NCBI RefSeq assembly: GCF_002744755.1
Contig: NZ_KZ319290.1
Coordinates: 319,750 to 383,749, forward strand
Direction of reading: 5' to 3'
Length of the DNA: 64,000 bases
Source of the DNA: Leeuwenhoekiella nanhaiensis
GTDB taxonomy: Bacteria; Bacteroidota; Bacteroidia; Flavobacteriales; Flavobacteriaceae
Shown piece after piece: positions 62,250-64,000 of the stretch. Every line of letters begins with the position of its first letter. The stretch's first letter is position 1. Below the pieces are notes generated by a model, which saw only the letters and a list, made by a program, of their open reading frames with translations, did no database searches and was not told the origin of the DNA. The translations under genes and the position numbers were made by a program.

Positions 62250-63722
62250 ATGAAAACTAAAAACATATATAAAATACTAATTGGGTGTTTTACATCATTG
62301 GCCCTGCTTTCCTGCGGTGACGATTTTGTAGACGTAGATCCTATAAACACAAACTCTGAAGACTATTTCAATACTCCGGAAGAGTATGAACTGGCTTTGG
62401 TAGGTGCCTATGATTTATTACAGGCCACGTATCTGAATGTTATGGTAGGAGAAATTGCTTCCGACAATACCCTTGCGGGTGGTGAAAGCGCTACCGATAC
62501 TCCCGGAATACAGGAGATTGATGATATGACCCATACTCCGGTTAATCAGCAATTGCGGGATATCTGGGGATGGATGTTTAGCGGGGTAAACCGTGCTAAT
62601 TATATTCTGGAGTTTCAGGATAAAATTGATTTTGAAGGCAAAAATGAAATCATTGCTCAGGCCCGTTTTTTAAGAGCCTATTACTATTTTGAATTGGTGA
62701 AATGGTTTGGTGATGTGCCGCTCGCTGTTGATCGTAGATTGCTGTTTGGAGATCAGTTTAGTGTAGATCGCACTCCGGCTTCAGAAGTGTATGCTCAGAT
62801 TGAGCAGGACTTGATTTTTGCTGCCGACAACCTGCCTGCTACTCAGGCTCAGGAAGGACGTATCACGAGTGGAGCTGCCCGTGCGCTTTTAGGCAAAGCT
62901 TACCTGTATCAGGACAAATTTACCGAAGCAGCTAACGCGCTTGATCAGGTGATCGCAGGGCCTTATGATTTGCTTGATGATTATTCGATTTTATTTCTTC
63001 AGGAAGGCGAAAACAGCGTGGAGTCTGTGTTTGAAGTACAGTATACCGATAAGGAAGGGGCTGGTTTTGGATGCTTACAGTGTAGTGAAGGTAACGTAGC
63101 TGTAGGATTTAATGGTATCCGTAATTATTCAGGTCCCGAATTTGATAGCGGTTTTAGTTTTAACGTCCCCGTTGCCGAAGCTTACAATGCTTTTGAACCT
63201 GGAGATACCCGTCAGGATAATGCGATTTTAGATATCGAAGCCTTTGCGGCACGTACCGGAGCAACCTATAATGAAGGTTACGAGCATACGGGTTATTTCA
63301 ACCGTAAATACTTGCCACGTAAAGGTGATGCTAATATAGGTGATGCAAACCTGACGAACCCAAACAATTATCGGTCTATTCGTTTTGCAGACGTATTGCT
63401 TATGGCTGCAGAAGCGCATAATCGTAAGGCGAATCCCAACGATGTTCTGGCCCAGGAATATTTAAACCGCGTAAGACGCAGAGCTTTTGGCGATCTGGAC
63501 CACGATATCGTGGCAACCGGTGCGGCATTAACGGAGTTTATCTATGCCGAGCGCAGACTAGAGCTGGTAGGTGAAGGACATCGTTTCTTCGACCTGGTTC
63601 GTACCGGTCGTGCGGCAGATGAAATACCCGGCTTTACACCTAATAAAAACGAATTATTCCCCATCCCGTCAATCGAGATTGAATTGGCCGGAAACCGATG
63701 GGAACAAAATCAAGGATACTAA
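62250..63722 (+). CDS. SusD/RagB-family glycan-binding lipoprotein
   Basis: I start at ATG 62250 (490 aa); the open frame to 62106 overlaps susC and adds unrelated residues. The signal peptide ends with LALLSCGDDF, where the lipobox Cys follows. The fold has TPR-like helices: ARFLRAYYYFELVKWFGDVPL, RITSGAARALLGKAYLYQDKFTEA, IRFADVLLMAAEAHNRKANP and ERRLELVGEGHRFFDLVRTG are the family signatures. It is the surface lid of the SusC transporter and binds the polysaccharide. The next gene starts 18 bases later. Confidence 0.95.
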   Translation: MKTKNIYKILIGCFTSLALLSCGDDFVDVDPINTNSEDYFNTPEEYELALVGAYDLLQATYLNVMVGEIASDNTLAGGESATDTPGIQEIDDMTHTPVNQQLRDIWGWMFSGVNRANYILEFQDKIDFEGKNEIIAQARFLRAYYYFELVKWFGDVPLAVDRRLLFGDQFSVDRTPASEVYAQIEQDLIFAADNLPATQAQEGRITSGAARALLGKAYLYQDKFTEAANALDQVIAGPYDLLDDYSILFLQEGENSVESVFEVQYTDKEGAGFGCLQCSEGNVAVGFNGIRNYSGPEFDSGFSFNVPVAEAYNAFEPGDTRQDNAILDIEAFAARTGATYNEGYEHTGYFNRKYLPRKGDANIGDANLTNPNNYRSIRFADVLLMAAEAHNRKANPNDVLAQEYLNRVRRRAFGDLDHDIVATGAALTEFIYAERRLELVGEGHRFFDLVRTGRAADEIPGFTPNKNELFPIPSIEIELAGNRWEQNQGY

Positions 63723-63740
63723 TTAATACACCAGAATACG

Positions 63741-64000
63741 ATGAAAATTTTTAAACTTTTAGTGTTAGTTCTTACGGCAGTGACTGCGTTTACCGCCTGT
63801 GAGGATGATATCATCACCAACTATGCTTTTGATGATATTTCTGCTCCTCAAAATTTAAAAGCAAACTTTGAGGTAACTCAGGATGACTCAGGTGTGGTAA
63901 ACATTACCCCTGTGGGTGAAGGTGCTTCAACCTTTACGGTTTATTCCGGAATTGAAGGAGATACGCCTGTAACCATTAACGCCGGCGAGACTGTAAGTTT
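63741..64000 (+). CDS. SusE-position lipoprotein, possibly PKD-domain (partial, cut by window edge)
   Basis: An ATG at 63741, 18 bases after the SusD stop, opens a frame that reaches the window end without a stop. It begins with a lipoprotein signal (MKIFKLLVLVLTAVTAFTAC, lipobox Cys 20). The mature start reads EDDIITNYAFDDISAPQNL and continues with VTQDDSGVVNITPVGEGA. This looks like an Ig/PKD-type beta domain of a surface glycan-binding protein (SGBP). The remainder lies outside the window, so function is inferred from position. Confidence 0.75.
   Translation, partial: MKIFKLLVLVLTAVTAFTACEDDIITNYAFDDISAPQNLKANFEVTQDDSGVVNITPVGEGASTFTVYSGIEGDTPVTINAGETVS

Overview
This window looks like core chromosome of a marine-type member of the Flavobacteriaceae (Bacteroidetes). 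The pointers are a split transketolase, a BshA-type bacillithiol gene, an lptD / amidase / MCE gene order, A-rich leaders instead of Shine-Dalgarno sites, TAnnTTTG-type -7 boxes, several TTG or GTG starts, and a SusC/SusD locus at the right edge. Base composition looks even throughout. I see no insertion sequence, prophage, integrase, CRISPR array or rRNA operon. No gene-free stretch exceeds about 260 bases.

Layout, left half. 1-360: the tail of an unidentified gene, then tRNA-Leu(GAG) and tRNA-Lys(TTT) on the minus strand. 475-6115: shikimate kinase; a minus-strand cluster of an S4 protein, a TPMT-type methyltransferase and a PyrR-like phosphoribosyltransferase; an FKBP lipoprotein with an Asp-rich tail; a beta-barrel protein; and the two transketolase subunits. 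6314-9419: tgt, an LptF/LptG permease and an EamA transporter, touching or overlapping. 9675-16951: accA, dnaB, a membrane protein, two overlapping secreted-protein genes (a GATase1-like protein often mislabelled 'asparagine synthetase B', and a HExxH protein), a small DUF2945-type protein, a YrdC/Sua5 protein and an alpha/beta hydrolase. 17025-26910: an OmpA-type lipoprotein, a GT2 glycosyltransferase, an orphan HSDR_N-like nuclease domain, holA, rsmE, tsaD and a TamB-family giant whose start codon is not canonical.

Layout, right half. 27133-30075: pfkA, gapA and a GlcNAc-kinase-like gene, behind an inverted repeat. 30149-37410 and on to 38221: RidA and LptD on the minus strand, diverging from amidase, MCE protein and a two-subunit HdrD-like Fe-S oxidoreductase with a HAD gene between its halves. 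38431-40380: three tandem secreted paralogues with a fibre-like C-terminal domain, the most distinctive poorly described element here. 40524-50616: a small cytosolic protein, a GH3/beta-lactamase fusion, bshA, a beta-barrel protein, a D-lactate-dehydrogenase-like flavin/Fe-S protein, an epimerase-family protein, an unknown helical protein and an OsmC protein. 50736-56113: a small polysaccharide locus (WecA/TagO-like transferase, DegT aminotransferase, CapD-type dehydratase, PHP phosphatase, Wzi-like protein) with no glycosyltransferase or flippase. 56156-64000: a polysaccharide utilisation locus that runs off the window, with a membrane-tethered propeller/Y_Y_Y/LuxR regulator, SusC, SusD and the start of a SusE-position lipoprotein.

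How the genes work together. The envelope theme is strong: LptF/G-type permease, LptD, TamB, MCE, amidase, GH3 and an OmpA lipoprotein all build or remodel the envelope. GH3, amidase and the GlcNAc kinase could form a peptidoglycan recycling route feeding the nearby glycolytic genes. The PUL regulator probably acts on the adjacent susC promoter, and three TATACAA repeats between them are candidate binding sites. All functional assignments come from motif and family recognition by eye; no database search was run.
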